Source: Simmondsia chinensis
Lineage: Eukaryota; Streptophyta; Magnoliopsida; Caryophyllales; Simmondsiaceae
Assembly: GCA_018398585.1 (NCBI GenBank)
Contig: JAGTTD010000018.1
Location: 10,609,501 to 10,673,500, forward strand
DNA length: 64,000 nt
Direction: 5' to 3'
In this document: positions 19,895 to 32,320 of the stretch, piece after piece
Layout of the letters: the number at the start of each line of letters is the position of its first letter
Numbering within the stretch: the first letter of the stretch is position 1
Translations under genes and position numbers: made by a program
The notes under the pieces: generated by a model
The model's input: the letters and a program-made list of their open reading frames with translations, nothing else
The model's database searches: none
Told to the model about the DNA's origin: nothing

Positions 19895-22330
19895 AATCTT
19901 AGGCTCCACGTCCAAGAATTACTTGCCAAGGGTTTTATTGGGGAGAGTTTGAGCCCGTGTGCAATTCCAGCTTTCTTGACACTAATGAAGGACGGAACTT
20001 GGCGAATGTGTGTGGGTAATAGTGCCATTAAAAAGATCATGGTACATTATCATTTTCCAGTTGTGAGATCAGATTATTGTTTAACAAGCCAGTCTTAAAA
20101 GGTCAACACTGCGATATTCGTACCTCGTTGGGAGACGAGTGGAAGACCACATTCAAAACTCAGGAGCATTTGTATGAGGGTTGGTTAATCCATTTGGCCA
20201 GTCCAATTTTGCTCGTACGTTTATGAGATTTATGAACTAGATATTGCAACCTTGTTGTGGTCTATTTTGATTTACTATCTGAAGGACAAAGAACTGAAGC
20301 ACCTCAAAGCGGTATTGGGGACCTTGAGGAAAAAACATATGTTTTTATTGTTAAAGAAGTGTGTCTTCATGATATAACGGTTGACAATCCTTGGCTTTTT
20401 GATAACCAAGGATGAACTAGAAATAGATGAGAGCAAGGTGGAGGCCATCCGAAATTGGCCACAACTGATTACCTTAACAAAGATGCTAAGTTTCCATGGG
20501 TTAGAATAATTTTATTGGACATTTATTTAAGACCTGGTATCATCCCAGAATCTATCACTAATTGCATGAAGGGTGGGAGTTTTAGTTGGACCCTGGACGC
20601 ATCTAATGCCCTTAAGGAGATAGAGCGGAGGTTGATCACAATTCCGATATTAGCTTTGTCGGATTTCCATGAGACATTCAAATTACACATTTACCCATGG
20701 AAGTTTGTTATGGGAACTGTGCTTGGCTAAGAGGGATGACTCATCACATAGTTCAGTGACAAGAATGGCAGAAGTGAGCTGAGATATTCAACTTATGATA
20801 TCGCATGTAGTGCTATGGTATGAGTGTTGAGGCACTAGAAGTCTTATCTCACCAATAGGGTAGTGGTCTTGTATTATGATAATGTTGCACTAAGATACAT
20901 CTATAGCCAAGATAAGCTATCTAATCTACATACGAAGTGGGCAACTTTCATTCAACTCTTTCGCCTCGTATCAAGCACAAGTCTGGAGCATTAAATAGGG
21001 TGATTGAGGCCTTAAGCCAAAGGATAATGATTTTATTTCAAAGCCCACGGTACTCAGATTTGAGAAGTCTATAGATAGTAGCATTATGATTCCACCTTCG
21101 GAGAGATTTGGCAAGAAGTGACAATAAGGATGGCGTCGGGGGTACTCAATCCACAAAGAGATTTCTCCATAAGGGGAACCGGTTATGCATTTTGGCGTCA
21201 ACCCTATGGCTCAGGATAATACATAAGAAGCATAATGAATGCCATATGGGATGGGACAAGATGATTAATCTTGTGCTGAGCATGTATTACTAGCCAACAA
21301 TGATGAAAGAGATTGACAAGTTTGACAAGTTTGTGAAACGATGTTCGATAAGCCAGGTTTCCAGAGGCACCATGACTAGCACCGACCTTCACTTATCGCT
21401 ACTAGTTCCTAGCTAGGCTTGGACAAATATCAGAATGGATTTCGTACTTTGGTTACCCAAGACACAGCAGGGAATATGCTCAATCTTATTATTATAGATC
21501 GATTTTGGAAGATGGCGCATTTTCTTGGGCAAAGAAGGCTGCCGAATCGGTGTAGCTGGTGCAACTGTATATTTGTGAAGGTTATATGCTCCATGGCTTG
21601 ACGTCCAATATTGTTTCAACAGAGAAGTTCGTTTTATTAACCATGTTTTGAACGGCTTATGGAAGATGGCGGGTACTTGATTAGAATTCAACACTGTGTG
21701 CGACCCAAATACGGATAGTTAAACGTAGACAGATCATTGGGAACCTTCTATGGTGTCTTTTTGCAAAGAACATCGAAGGATGGGGTCAGAAGTTGTTTCA
21801 CGTGGAGTTTGCTTGTAATAGTTTCGTCAATTGAAGTACATGATTTATGTCATTCAGGGTTATTTATGGCTTTGTTCCTTGCTCAGCATTAGATCTTGCA
21901 CCTATACCGGATCTTACTCTCTTGCACGTGAAGTCTGAGGATTTTATTTTTAATCTTTAGCATATACATGAGCAAGCATGAGATTGCCTTCAGCAGATAA
22001 GTGCTAAGTGTAAAGCTGCAACTGACAAGAGATGTTGGCCGGTAGAATTCCAAGCTCGTGATTGGGTTTGGGAAATTTTGACTTAGAACAGTTTCTAGCA
22101 TCGGAATATAGCAAGCTATCAACTAGAAGATTGGACCATTTAGAATTACCGAGAAGATGGATTCCAATGCTCACAACCTCCATTTACCAGATGGGATTAA
22201 GACTGTTGACATTTTGAATATCAAGCACCTTGTTCCTTACTTTGGCGAGAATGACCTGAATGAGTCCTTGGTTAATTTGAAGGCGAGTTCTCTCCGAGAA
22301 AGGAGGATAATGCGGCCTAAGTTTCAACCT
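19895..22330 (+). pseudogene. second gypsy pol remnant, Reina-like
   Basis: Begins inside [21 protein letters not shown] and [10 protein letters not shown] (about 19925-20015), then [10 protein letters not shown]. Further on, ITNCMKGGSFSWTLDASNAL with ALSDFHETFKLH (20550-20690) marks the RT-to-RNase H connection. Integrase traces are YYWPTMMKEIDKF (about 21280-21320), MDFVLW (about 21435) and IDRF-like text. The C-terminal part lies at 22090-22330 (GPFRI..., ADGI-like, VKHLVPYFGE). Many frame changes. The style (CMKKG.F.WT) is typical of the Reina group of chromoviruses and differs from the other gypsy copies here. It is not clear whether the neighbour on the left inserted into it. Confidence 0.65.
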
Positions 22331-22795
22331 TATTAAGCTTTGCGCCAAGTCAGTTGGTGAGTAAGTCAATAGGAATTGTGAGTTGGCGAGTGAAGAGGTG
22401 TCTCACAGCAAGAGTCCACCCTTCCAAAAAGCCGGATTTTGATTTGTTTTGATTCTTTTTGTTATTTAGCACATTTTTCCTTATCTTTTCTATTAGATAG
22501 ATTTTAGGCCTAAATGGCATGTCATTTAGAGTTTATTTGGGCTTTGGATTTGTCTTTCTAATTTAGAAAAAACTTATGGAACTGCATGATTCTAGTTCTA
22601 TAAATAGAGTCAATTTGCCTCTTTTGTTTGGAAGTCTTTCCCTTGATTTCAATTAAATATAGTGTTTTCTATCTTCTTATCTAGAGAGAGTTCAAAATTT
22701 TCCTTTTATTCTACTTAGCTTAAAGTAAGAAAAATAAAAGAAGGTTGTTGAATACTACAATCTTCATCCAATATTTATCCTTGGTGTGGAGGGCC
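22331..22795 (+). repeat. probable 3' LTR of the Reina-like element
   Basis: Follows the pol end and contains a TATA box (CTATAAATAG, 22598-22607) and a T-rich tail with TCAATTAAATATAG before about 22790. Termini are not clear and no second copy exists in the window, so this rests on position and promoter layout. Confidence 0.45.
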
Positions 22796-23375
22796 TAGAG
22801 TGAGCTTTGAGGGCCACACTTTCTTACGTGCGCACCTTACCTCATTGGGTCAGCGTGTCACAGTGTGGTGTGATGTCGACTTTTTCTTGCCAAAAATTCT
22901 ATCTTTACAGTTGTTTGATAATATACTCGTTTTGAGGAAATACAAATGTGGGAAGTTCATTCCTCGTCAAAAAATTCGGGCTCAGGCCTTGACTGCTATT
23001 ACGTCTACCTACTCCTTCCATAACAGAAGTCAGATTTTTGACTGCTTCACTTCCTTCATTACAATAACTACTTCGTACTCCCAACGAGAATACATTTTGC
23101 CCATAGATAGGATGCCTTGGAGGATTGCTAAAACGGAGACACACAAAAAATCATTCTATTCCTCTTCTCTCTCCATTTACTTTTCCCCTCTCACACAATG
23201 TTCTCTAGGTGCTGTTGTTCCATTACTGAGTAAAATTGCAGCATATTTTAGTCCATCTTTCTAGAATAATGAATAGAATTTTTTGTTTGTTGACCCTCAA
23301 AATCAAAGTGTCAGTTGGTTCAGTTGTATCGGTGCAAACGCGTAAGCAACTTCGGTCCACTTTGGCATATGGAGT
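22796..23375. other. unassigned sequence
   Basis: An open stretch of 154 codons (22800-23264 plus) has no recognisable motif and a composition like the surrounding noncoding DNA. It may be the tail of the LTR to its left or older flanking DNA. Confidence 0.25.
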
Positions 23376-23957
23376 CGGAGTATGGAATTGGGCCCCAGAA
23401 TTCCAATTCTATTGTTTTGTCTACCTACTAGAATTGGAATTACAATTCCACTGCCCAACTCTATGGAATTACATTTTAACTAAAAACCATATATTCCAAT
23501 TCTTTAGGGTGGGGTTAAGGAATTACAATCTCTTATCAACTCTAATAATTGGAAACCCAATATAACCCTATTCGATTAATGTGAACCCATGATGACTTCA
23601 AGCTAAAAGATTTAGACAAAACCTAAACTTGCTCTATAAACTCAAAATTACCAAACTAGAATGGTTTGAACTTGCGATGACCTGAATCAACAGAACTCAA
23701 AGTCCACAGTGACTAAACTGATTGACTGAAAACCCGATATGTCTCAAATCCATAAAATGAAACTATTCGAATTGAATTTTATATAACCATGCAAAGCCTA
23801 AGTTCTAATGAACCAACCTAATTGACCCAAACTCAAAATGACCCAACCCATTCTCACCTTCAGCCTAAATTTGACCTGACCGAGACAACCCACAATGTGA
23901 AATGATACAATCCATTTGACCGAAAACTAAGACGAGTTGAACTCAAAATGACCTAAA
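23376..23957 (+). repeat. AATTCC-rich element, left part
   Basis: Contains GAATTCCAATTCT, TAGAATTGGAATTACAATTCC and similar words at 23390-23530, then a long stretch with repeated phrases of type CTCAAAATGACC. The same style resumes at 29507 beyond the gypsy element and ends at 29890 with TCCAATTCCAATTCC words in inverse order. The two parts together look like one DNA element of about 1 kb with GGAATTGGAATT-type subterminal repeats, split by the gypsy insertion. Its class is unknown. Confidence 0.45.
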
Positions 23958-24384
23958 TGTTAAGCTTTAAGATCAATCATGAAGCTAACCTAGTGGAAGA
24001 AGAGATTAAGATGAGAGAAGAAGTGAATTGAGATGAGAGATTAGAGAGAAAGTTAGATGACAGAGAGAGTTAATATTAAAAGATATTTTTTCATTTGATC
24101 GAATGAGGATTACACTTGAAACATAGCTACTTATACTCAATCTAGATACATTGGACCCAAGCCAAATTAACCATCTTGCTCAAATCAGCAGCTGCCAAAA
24201 TAGACACGATCTAAGCTTCGCTTGACTAGCAACCAACTTAACTAACCACCAGTGAACTTTGGTGCCAAAAGCCTTTACAACCTTATGCCAAGAATTACAA
24301 CAATACGCAACATTATTACTTAACAGAGGCTAACATCAATCCTAATAGCAAGTAAACAACCAGCATGAAATATGGATCATAACA
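23958..24384 (-). repeat. gypsy 3' LTR
   Basis: 427 bp. On the minus strand it begins TGTTATGATCCATATTTC and ends AAAGCTTAACA. Beside it at 24386-24397 lies the purine tract (minus strand AAGGGGAGAGGA). It aligns along its length with 29096-29506, with scattered substitutions and small gaps, including a longer 23958-copy segment around 24130-24170. Confidence 0.88.
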
Positions 24385-24429
24385 ATCCTCTCCCCTTAAA
24401 AACATTCTTGTCTCAAGAATAAAGGGTAG

Positions 24430-27400
24430 GGAATTGGCTTATCATGAATGGCAACTCTTCCAACGAAGCATCCTTTTTATCCAAGTTAGACCACTGCACC
24501 AGAACCTCTTAATTGATCTGCCTTCAATATTATGCAATCTAGAATCCAAGTTGGCAGCAGGGTTAAACGGCAAAGCACCATTAGAACCAACTTCTTGGGG
24601 CTGAGCTAAACTATCTTTTCCTTTCTTCACATCTTTCTTCAAAAGGGACAAATGAAACACAGGGTGAATGTAAGAATCAGGGGGCAATTCCAACTTATAA
24701 GCCACTTTCCCAATCTTCTCTATGATCTTATGTGGCCTAAAGTATCTAGCATATAGCTTGACATTCTTTCTAACTTCCACTGAAGCTTCAAGTAAACCAT
24801 ATCTCCTATTTCATAAGCTTTGTCCACATGCTTCTTATCTACATAATACTTCATCCTTGCTTGAGCTTGATGAAGATTATCCTTCAGAAGTTGCACCAAT
24901 TGCCTTATTTGCAGCATTAAATCAACCACTTCAGGGATTGATGTCACAAGTTTTCGCAACATCAAGGTTGAAGGAGGATAATAACCGTACAAAGCCTTGA
25001 ATGCAGTGGTGCCAATTGAAGCATGAGCGTGTGTGTTATAACAGTACTCATCCAAAGATAACCTTCTTACCCAGACTTTAGGATGACTGAATACCATGCT
25101 CCAGAGGTAATGTTCTATACAATGATTAACTCTTTACGTTTGGCCATCCGTTTATGGATGGCAGAAAGAAATTAAAGCCAAGGTTGTGCCCATGAGGATG
25201 AACAATTCCCTCCAGAAATGACTGGTGAAGAGCTTGTCCCAATCAGATACTATGGATTGTGGTAATCCATGAAGCTTATAGATGTTATCTAGGAACACTC
25301 TTGCAAGCTTCTCTGCTGTCACAGCTCTAGTCAATGTAACAAAGTGACTGAACTTGGTAAAACAATCGATCACTACACAAATAACTTCCTTGCCCTCTGA
25401 TTTTGGCAAGCCTTCAATAAAATCCATGCTTATGGTCTGCCAAGCACCATCAGAATAGGTAGAGGTTGGAGAAGTCCCTGATACCTGTGATCACCAGCCT
25501 TTGTTTGCTGACAAGTCTCACAAGCTTGCACAAATTCCCTCACTTCCTTCTTCATGCCAGTCCAACTTAAGTATGCTTTGAGCCTCTGGTAAGTACCATC
25601 AATACCTGAGTGGCCTCCCAAAGCTGATTCATAAGAAGCACTGATGATTTGTTGACTCAGATCAATAGAGGATCTAATGTACAATTTCCCCCTCAATCTG
25701 ATGATACCCTTCACAGCATATACTTCATCCTCAGGAGCAATGTTGCTAGATCTGTTGATGCTGAAGCAGTTATATGTTCTTGTGTAAAGTTGTCATTCTC
25801 ATAGGACTTACACACTTCCTCAATCCAGGCTAAAAGAATTGCTAAAACAGCCCCACAATAACCTTGCTCGACATCTTCTAATCTTTGAGATAAAGCATCA
25901 GCTGCTTGGTTCTCTTTTCCCTTGTTGTATTCAATAGCATAATCAAGTCCTGACATCTTCATCAAGCCTTTGTTATGAATTTTTGTAACAATCCTCTGCT
26001 CAAGCAGATATTTCAAGCTTTGATGGTCTGTTCTGATGATAAAACAATGGCCATCCAAGTAGTGTCTCCACTTATCAACTGCTAGAAGGATTGCAAGATA
26101 CTCCTTCTCATAAGTGGACAACTCTTAATGCTTAGGACTTAAGGCTTGGCTAAGGTAGGCCATTAACCTTCCATTCTGAGACAATGCAGCTCCAATGCCA
26201 CTCCCACAAGCATCTGTTTCTAAGACAAATTCCTCTTCAAAATCAGGCATTCCTAAAATAGGTGCTGCACACATAGCTGTTTTCAAGGCTTCAAATGCCT
26301 CTTGAGCCTTATCAGACACTTTAATGCATCCTTCTTTAATAGATCTGTTAAAGGCTGGGTCATTGCTCCCTAACTAGCTACAAACTTCCTGCAGTAACCA
26401 GTCAATCCCAAGAACCCTTGCAACTGCTTCAGTGCAACCGGAATATGCCATTTTTTCATTGGATGAACTTTGAAAGGATCAGTACAAACCCCTCTGTGCT
26501 AGATCACATGACTTAAGTACTTAAGTTGAGTCTGAGCAAAAGAGCACTTAGTCAATTTGGCAAACAACTTGTGACTGCGCATCACCAAGAACACTTCCCT
26601 CAAATGGTTCAAGTGCTCTTCCATGGTAGGATTGTAAACTGAGATATCATCAAAGTATACCAGCACGAATTTCCTAAAAAACAGCTTGAGGACATCATTC
26701 ATCACTGCCTAAAAGTAGCTGGAGCATTAGTTGAGCCAAAAGGCATAACCATGAACTCATAATGCCCCTGATGAGTCCTAAAGGCAGTCTTGTACACATC
26801 TTGCTCCATCACCTTGATTTGATGATAGCCTTGCCTCAAATCAAGCTTGTAAAATAAGCGTGCACCATGTAGCTCATCCAATAAGTCTTTAACGACAGGA
26901 ATTGGAAATTTATCCTTGACTGTAAGGGAGTTAAGCTTCCTATAGTCAATGCACATTCTAGCCGAGCCATCTTTCTTCTTAACCTATATCACAAGAGAAG
27001 GAAAAGGGTTGTGGCTCTGTCGAATGAAGCAAGTCTCGAGCAGGCCATCCACTTGCTTCCCAATCTCTGTCTTCTGTTAATGAGGGTACATGTAGGGTCT
27101 TAACTTCACTGGTGCTGAGTTAGGCTTTAGAGGAATTGTGTGATCCAATTTCCTCTTGGGAGGTAAAGTCTTTGGCTGCTCAACAGATCCTCAAACTCAT
27201 CAATCAACGTCTACACCTTAGAATGAGATGGCTCTCCCAAATCAGTATGTGAGATTTCAAATAAATGTCCAACCCATTGATAAGCACCCTTTCTGAACCA
27301 ACCTTCTAAGCTCTTTCCCATTAACAACTGCAATTGAGCTTGTTCAGCCATGCTTTGCAAGGTTATAGTCGATCCTTACCTTTCAAAAGTCACTGTCATC

Positions 27401-27759
27401 TTAGCAAAATCAAAGACCACTAGACTGAAGGATCTCATCCAGTCCACACCAAGAACCATATCGCACCCTCCCAATGGCAAGATTCTGAAGTCATACTCAA
27501 ACTTGTGATCTTACATAGTCCATTGGAATCCTTGGCATTTGGTATGAGTAAAAATGGAATTCCCATCAGCCACTGTCACAGCTAATGGTTGTGTCTTGAT
27601 CATATCCTTCCCAACCTTTCTCACCACCTTTGGATCAATGAAGTAGTGAGTACTATCACTGTCAATTAGAATAACAATGGACTTCTTGCCAGCTTCTCCT
27701 TTGATCCTAATGGTTTTATGAGCCCCATTTCCTGTCAAGGCTTTCGTAGAGATCTCCAC
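24430..27759 (-). pseudogene. gypsy pol: protease, RT, RNase H, integrase, chromodomain
   Basis: Protease, 27511-27759: LIDSDSTHYFI, where the catalytic D-S-G has become D-S-D. RT, 26499-26956: [30 protein letters not shown] and VYFDDISVY (26645-26660), with a stop between the two RT parts near 26704. RNase H, 25711-26319: FVLETDACGSGIGAALSQ, STYEKEYLAILLAVDKW, TDHQSLKYLL. Integrase, 24720-25714: zinc finger GGHSG...CETCQ, core MDFIEGLPKSEG and VSDWDKLF (SDRD changed). The glutamate region near 25100-25150 is interrupted by stops. The C-terminus at 24442-24780 reads [21 protein letters not shown] then LLKK. Element proteins would copy and integrate the element, but this copy cannot make them. 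Confidence 0.85.
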
Positions 27760-27862
27760 GTCATCTTCAAGAAGCTCATCTTAAGATTCATGATTAGAAC
27801 TATCCAACTCAGCCTCTGTTCATCTTCTTTAGATTGATCATCAGGATCAACTCCTCTTGCTG

Positions 27863-28915
27863 TTATGAGGAACTTTGGATTGCGCTTGTGAACAAATTGA
27901 TATGGTTGACTGCATTTAAAACATAGTCTTTGAGCCTTCTTCTCAGTAGGACGAGTAGCTTCAGATCTAACCGATCCCTTCTGCTGCTGACTAGAGCTTC
28001 CACCTCTATACCAAGACCTATCATTTTATGCAAGAACCGTAGCTTCAAACAGTATAGCCTTTGCATAGGCTTTGGATAAGTTTCTAGGCCCAATTGCCTT
28101 GACAAGGTTCTTTATCTTTGGCTTTATGCCACTTATGAAGCTGGACGCACAGTAAGATTCAGTTACTTAAGGATAAGCTGCAATCATACTCACTCTAAGG
28201 TTCTCAAATCTAGTCATGTATTCATTCACAGATGTGACTTGCACTACTTTATTGAAGTTATCAACTATGTCACTTGAGTCCTGATCTCCATAATGTTCCC
28301 AAAATTCTTCTACAAATTCAGTCCAAGATAATGATGGATTACTCTTCAAAAGACTGCAAAGCCATACCTCATGATCTTCATGGAGATAAACAACTGCAAG
28401 TTCCACCTTCTCAGCTTCTTCAATGTGATAGAAATGAAAGTATCAATCACATCTTCTGATTTATGATTGTGGCTGTTTTCCATCGAAAGGCTCAATCTGA
28501 ATCCTTGGCGGCCTGTAACCACTACTCTTACTGCTGGATGAAGCATCATTACTTCCGAAATTTTGATATTATAGCTGATCTGAGGGACTATCTTGCTTTC
28601 TCAAAGTTATACTTGCAACTGGAGCCTGTACTGGATTAGGAGGATGATCCTGCTGTCCAATAGCCACACTTGCTGTTTGAGGATGCACTACACATGGAGG
28701 TCGAACTTGTTAGTTAGCAGGTAACAGAATTCCAGCACTAGAGGTCACAATTGGCCTATTGAGCTGATCCTGCAGTCTAACAACCTCATCCTCAATGCGT
28801 TAAGTTTGCTGAATCAATCGATCAGTAAACTTTCAATTTTGTTCCAACTGTAATTGCTGCAATCGAGAGAACATTTCATCCATCTAATTCTTCCATTGAG
28901 CCATCGTAACGTATT
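27863..28915 (-). pseudogene. gypsy gag with zinc knuckle trace
   Basis: The retrotransposon gag domain is clear at 28167-28406: VWLCSLLKSNPSLSWTEFVEEF and DIVDNFNKVVQV, the same text as in the plus-strand element at 38400-38570. Towards the 3' side a knuckle trace CFKCSQPYQFVHKRNPKF (about 27870-27925) has lost its last cysteine (H-K-R). Upstream to about 28915 lies a Gln-rich region. Several stops interrupt the frame. Gag would form the particle that packages the RNA. Confidence 0.75.
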
Positions 28916-29095
28916 CAGCTCCTGCTACAGCATTAGCACGAACAACCAAAGCATAAAGTTACATTAGGATCAAACATTTGCAGTGGCATGTGCAGGTTAC
29001 ACCTCTAGCCATTGATATCTACTTCTTGTGTCTCACCAGCTCAAATCAATTAAGAAATAAGCGATCGACAGCAACACATAGGCTTTGATACAAAT

Positions 29096-29506
29096 TATTA
29101 AGCTTCAAGATCAATCTTGAAGTTAACCTGGTAGAAGAAGATATTAAGATAAGAGAAGAAGTGAATTGAGATGAAAGATTAGAGAGAGTTAGATGAGAGA
29201 CATAGAGTTAATATCAAAAGATATATTTGTATTTGGTTGAATGAGGATTACACTTGAAAAATAGCTACTTATACTAAATCTAGATAAACTAACCGACTTA
29301 CTCAAATTAGCAGCAGCTAAAATAGACTCGATCTAAGATTCCCTTGACCGGCAACCGACTTGACTAACCACAAATGAACTTTGGCACCGAAAGCCTTTAC
29401 AACCTTATGCAAAGAATTACAACAATATGCAGCATTATTACTTAACAGAAGCTAATATTAATCCTAACAGCAAGTAAACAACAAGTTTGAAATATAGATC
29501 ATGACA
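29096..29506 (-). repeat. gypsy 5' LTR
   Basis: 411 bp. On the minus strand it starts TGTCATGATCTATATTTC. The inner end reads ...CTTGAAGCTTAATA (CA changed to TA), next to a weak primer-site match (minus-strand TATCAAAGCC at about 29080-29092). It is the partner of 23958-24384. Confidence 0.85.
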
Positions 29507-29890
29507 CTAAATTAACTCAAACCTTCCCATTCTAGCATGAATCTCGAAATGACTTAACCTGGTCAACTAAAAAGCCAAGGTGACTTGTACACAAAATGGT
29601 CAGATGCGACTAAAACTCAGCCTGATTTGACTCAAAACTCAAATAACTTGAGCTTAAAGTGATTCGGGCTGACCAAAATCTAACCCTAACTAATTCAAAA
29701 CTCGAAATTCGAACTCAATTGACCCAAAACCCATGATAACTCGCATTATTGCGGAATTATAATTCTGACCTCCAATTCCTTTGATTAACCAAATTATGGA
29801 ATTTTAATTCCACCATAATTGTAATTCCATTAGAATTGGAATTAGAATTGCAATTCTATGGTCCAATTCCAATTCCATGTTGTTAAACAA
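29507..29890 (+). repeat. AATTCC-rich element, right part
   Basis: Continues the left part at 23376-23957 beyond the CTAAA duplication: phrases such as AATTGACCCAAAACCC, then GGAATTTTAATTCC, AATTGGAATTAGAATTG and CCAATTCCAATTCC, and AACAAAGCC near the presumed end. Confidence 0.45.
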
Positions 29891-30609
29891 AGCCTTAAGG
29901 CAATGACGAACTCCACAGCATGGCTGTACTTATGTTTGATCTCTCACTCATTGTTTCTTTTTTTTTTTTCATAATCTACAGCTTGGTTACTTTTGTTTTC
30001 CAGTCATGCTCGAGTTTGAGGCGTTCATGCTCTAGAATTATATTGTTTAAATTTGAGGCTAGCCCAGATTTAGTTCGAGCTTGACATTGTTCAAGTTCTA
30101 GGTTAGTTTGTTTGAGCTCAAGATTGCCTGTATTTAAGGTTGAGTTGGTTTAGTTCAATATATGTTTCTTTTGAATTTCTGAGTGAAGTCCTTCTAGGAT
30201 CCGTTTGTCTATCTTATGTTATTTTTGTCTATATTAAATTTGAATTTTGATTATTCAAAAGCGCATTAACTTTTTCTTTCATCATAATGAGTAATCAAAA
30301 CATGGCTTACGCGGGCTTCATAATTCTTGATATGTCAAAAATTAAGCCTTTAGAATGGATAATATATAAGATAAGTTCCGACAAAATAGAGTTTTCCCCC
30401 TGGATAATTGAAGTCCATTATACCCTTTTGAATGATAAGCATTGGCTTGGTTGAAAAAAGAAGTCGATAAAGATAATCAAACTCATCGAAGAATGCTTCT
30501 TCATTACATGATTGGGCCATTATATCAAATTTATAGCAGGACAAAAACAACTACAGAAAAAAGGAATCTTTAAATATGGCTTAGATGATAATGCGGCTAA
30601 GCCATACGT
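29891..30609. other. unassigned sequence
   Basis: No domain recognised. 29990-30180 has several near repeats of the kind TCGAG(T/C)TT(G/T)AGG. The minus-strand 66-codon frame at 30350-30550 has no known motif. Confidence 0.25.
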
Positions 30610-30860
30610 CTACATAAGATAACAGTCTTTTATATGATTGATGATAAGGCGATTTTAGATCAGATAAATAAGTATGAAAATCTATGTTGATATCAGCGGT
30701 GAGGAGAGGAAAATCTGTGAGACCTTTTAAGCATACTACCTTACTAAGACATTGCCTCTGTCTTGGGACAATTATAAGGCACAGTTAAAACATAAGAAAA
30801 AGGGAATTTCAATTCAGAGCACTAAAACCATAAGCAAGAAGAAGGGAAGTCTTCTTAGCA
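30610..30860 (+). pseudogene. copia gag fragment (UBN2 type)
   Basis: Text equivalent to YRMIDDKAILDQINKYENL and, after a shift, TLPLSWDNYKAQLKHKKKGIS (about 30745-30815) matches the middle of copia gag (LP.SW..F...L.HK....). Both neighbours are unrelated, so only this fragment remains. Confidence is moderate because of its short length. Confidence 0.5.
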
Positions 30861-31369
30861 TTTTCCTTTAGCTGCTAAGCTTGTGGCTACGAGAAATGCA
30901 TGAAAAATTGGTTGGTATAGGTGTTTACACCCAAATTCGAGGGAGTTGGGATAACACTGTTTTGAGGCTAATAGTCATGTGTTTATCACATGGGGCCATC
31001 CTCGAGGGATGTTAAGCCATTGGATGTCAAAACAATGGCGTCTTGAGTCCCATTTCTTGAAGAGTTAAAATCGCTTAAGTCAGTATCAACCATGTGAGAT
31101 GGTTGAAAAGGTAAAGGAGGCTTGAGCTAGAGGAACTTCGCAGAAGGCTGCAAGATAGGTGGTTCTTGAGCTCGAGACAGTTACTTGGAATGCATTTGTA
31201 GATATGTCAGCCCCATGTCTATCCAAAAAAGGGTATCTAGAAGGAACTTCAATGAGTTATGTAAGGGGAGGGCTTCCAGAAAGACGAGCACATAATCCCA
31301 AGGCACGATCAATGCCAATTCAGCACGCCAAAGATGCATTGAGGCAGACGTGGAAGGACATGCCAAAAG

Positions 31370-31900
31370 AATAGGATCCAATGGTTAATTCCTTTTTCTA
31401 TAAATAAGAGACACTATTGCAGTTGAAAACTGTCCAGCACCACAGTACAAACTTCCTTAAATTTCTTTCTAGCACACTTGTGCTTTTTACCTAGAAGTAA
31501 CATAACCTTAACTTAGCATAGCTTAGCTTACCGTAAATCTTCCTTGTACTTTCTTTTTTCAAGGTAATACCATAATTCAGGTTTCAAGTATGAACTCTCT
31601 GCTTTAATTTGTTCCCACAATCATCGAGTGGAGAATTGAGGTGTTGGTTTATGGCTTTGACGACCAAGGCTTGACCTTGATTGTGTTGGCCTTATCACCA
31701 ATGTCACAGCTTAATAAGCCAGGTGAACTTAAGTTTGCAGTATTTCTTAAGGGCTTTGATGGCCAAGGCCTGATCTTGATTGCGTTAGTCCTCATTTAAA
31801 AACTAAAATACGGTTTACTCCATCTATCTCTTGTCAAACTCTAACTCATTTGAGTTATTACAAGTCAAGGGTGCCAAGCATAAAAATCAAATTGACTCAG
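31370..31900 (+). repeat. LTR-like fragment with internal repeat
   Basis: A TATA box CTATAAATAAG is at about 31399-31409. Downstream is a leader-like region holding the same 40-bp phrase twice: GGCTTTGACGACCAAGGC (31653) and GGCTTTGATGGCCAAGGC (31752), each followed by TTGA(C/T)...TTGATTG. This resembles the R-U5 part of Tat-type gypsy LTRs. Termini not found. Confidence 0.4.
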
Positions 31901-32320
31901 AATTTGTAAGTGGACTGCTAAACTCTTGAGTTTGTCTCCACCCTAGTTCTTAACTATTAATTGTACAAGGAAAGGTGTTTGTAGGCTTTTCTCCATCACC
32001 CTAACTACTACTTGAGCTAGGTCCATATCCTTTTATTTCTTTTCTATAACCAACAACAAACCCAGTGCCTCAAGGCCTCCCGCCAATACAGGGTTTTGGG
32101 CCGGGGGGGGGGGGGGGGGGGGGGGGATATGTATGCAGCCTTACCCCTTCAGAGTGCTACCCCAAAGGGAGGCTATGTCCGACATCCCTAACCTGAAAAT
32201 CATAACGGTAACAGCACAGATAGAGCATAAAGTAGCAATAAGCAATAAAGCAATAAAACAACAAGCAAAGCACATATAAGACTAGGGGCATCATGACTCG
32301 CCTAGATATGCTCCTCTATT

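Larger units (their letters stand above)
23958..29506 (-). mobile_element. complete-length Ty3/gypsy element (chromovirus-like), minus strand
   Basis: Bounded by two LTRs (23958-24384 and 29096-29506) and a perfect 5-bp target duplication CTAAA (23953-23957 and 29507-29511). Reading the minus strand, the order is 5' LTR, degenerate primer site, gag with zinc knuckle, protease, RT, RNase H, integrase, chromodomain tail, purine tract, 3' LTR. Length 5549 bp. The coding part has many stops and shifts. Inserted in the AATTCC-rich element. Confidence 0.9.

Noticed and set aside
22800..23264. 154-codon open frame, possible host gene
   Set aside because: No recognisable motif, low-complexity T-rich composition and no splice or neighbour support; it sits beside an LTR tail. 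A chance frame is more likely.
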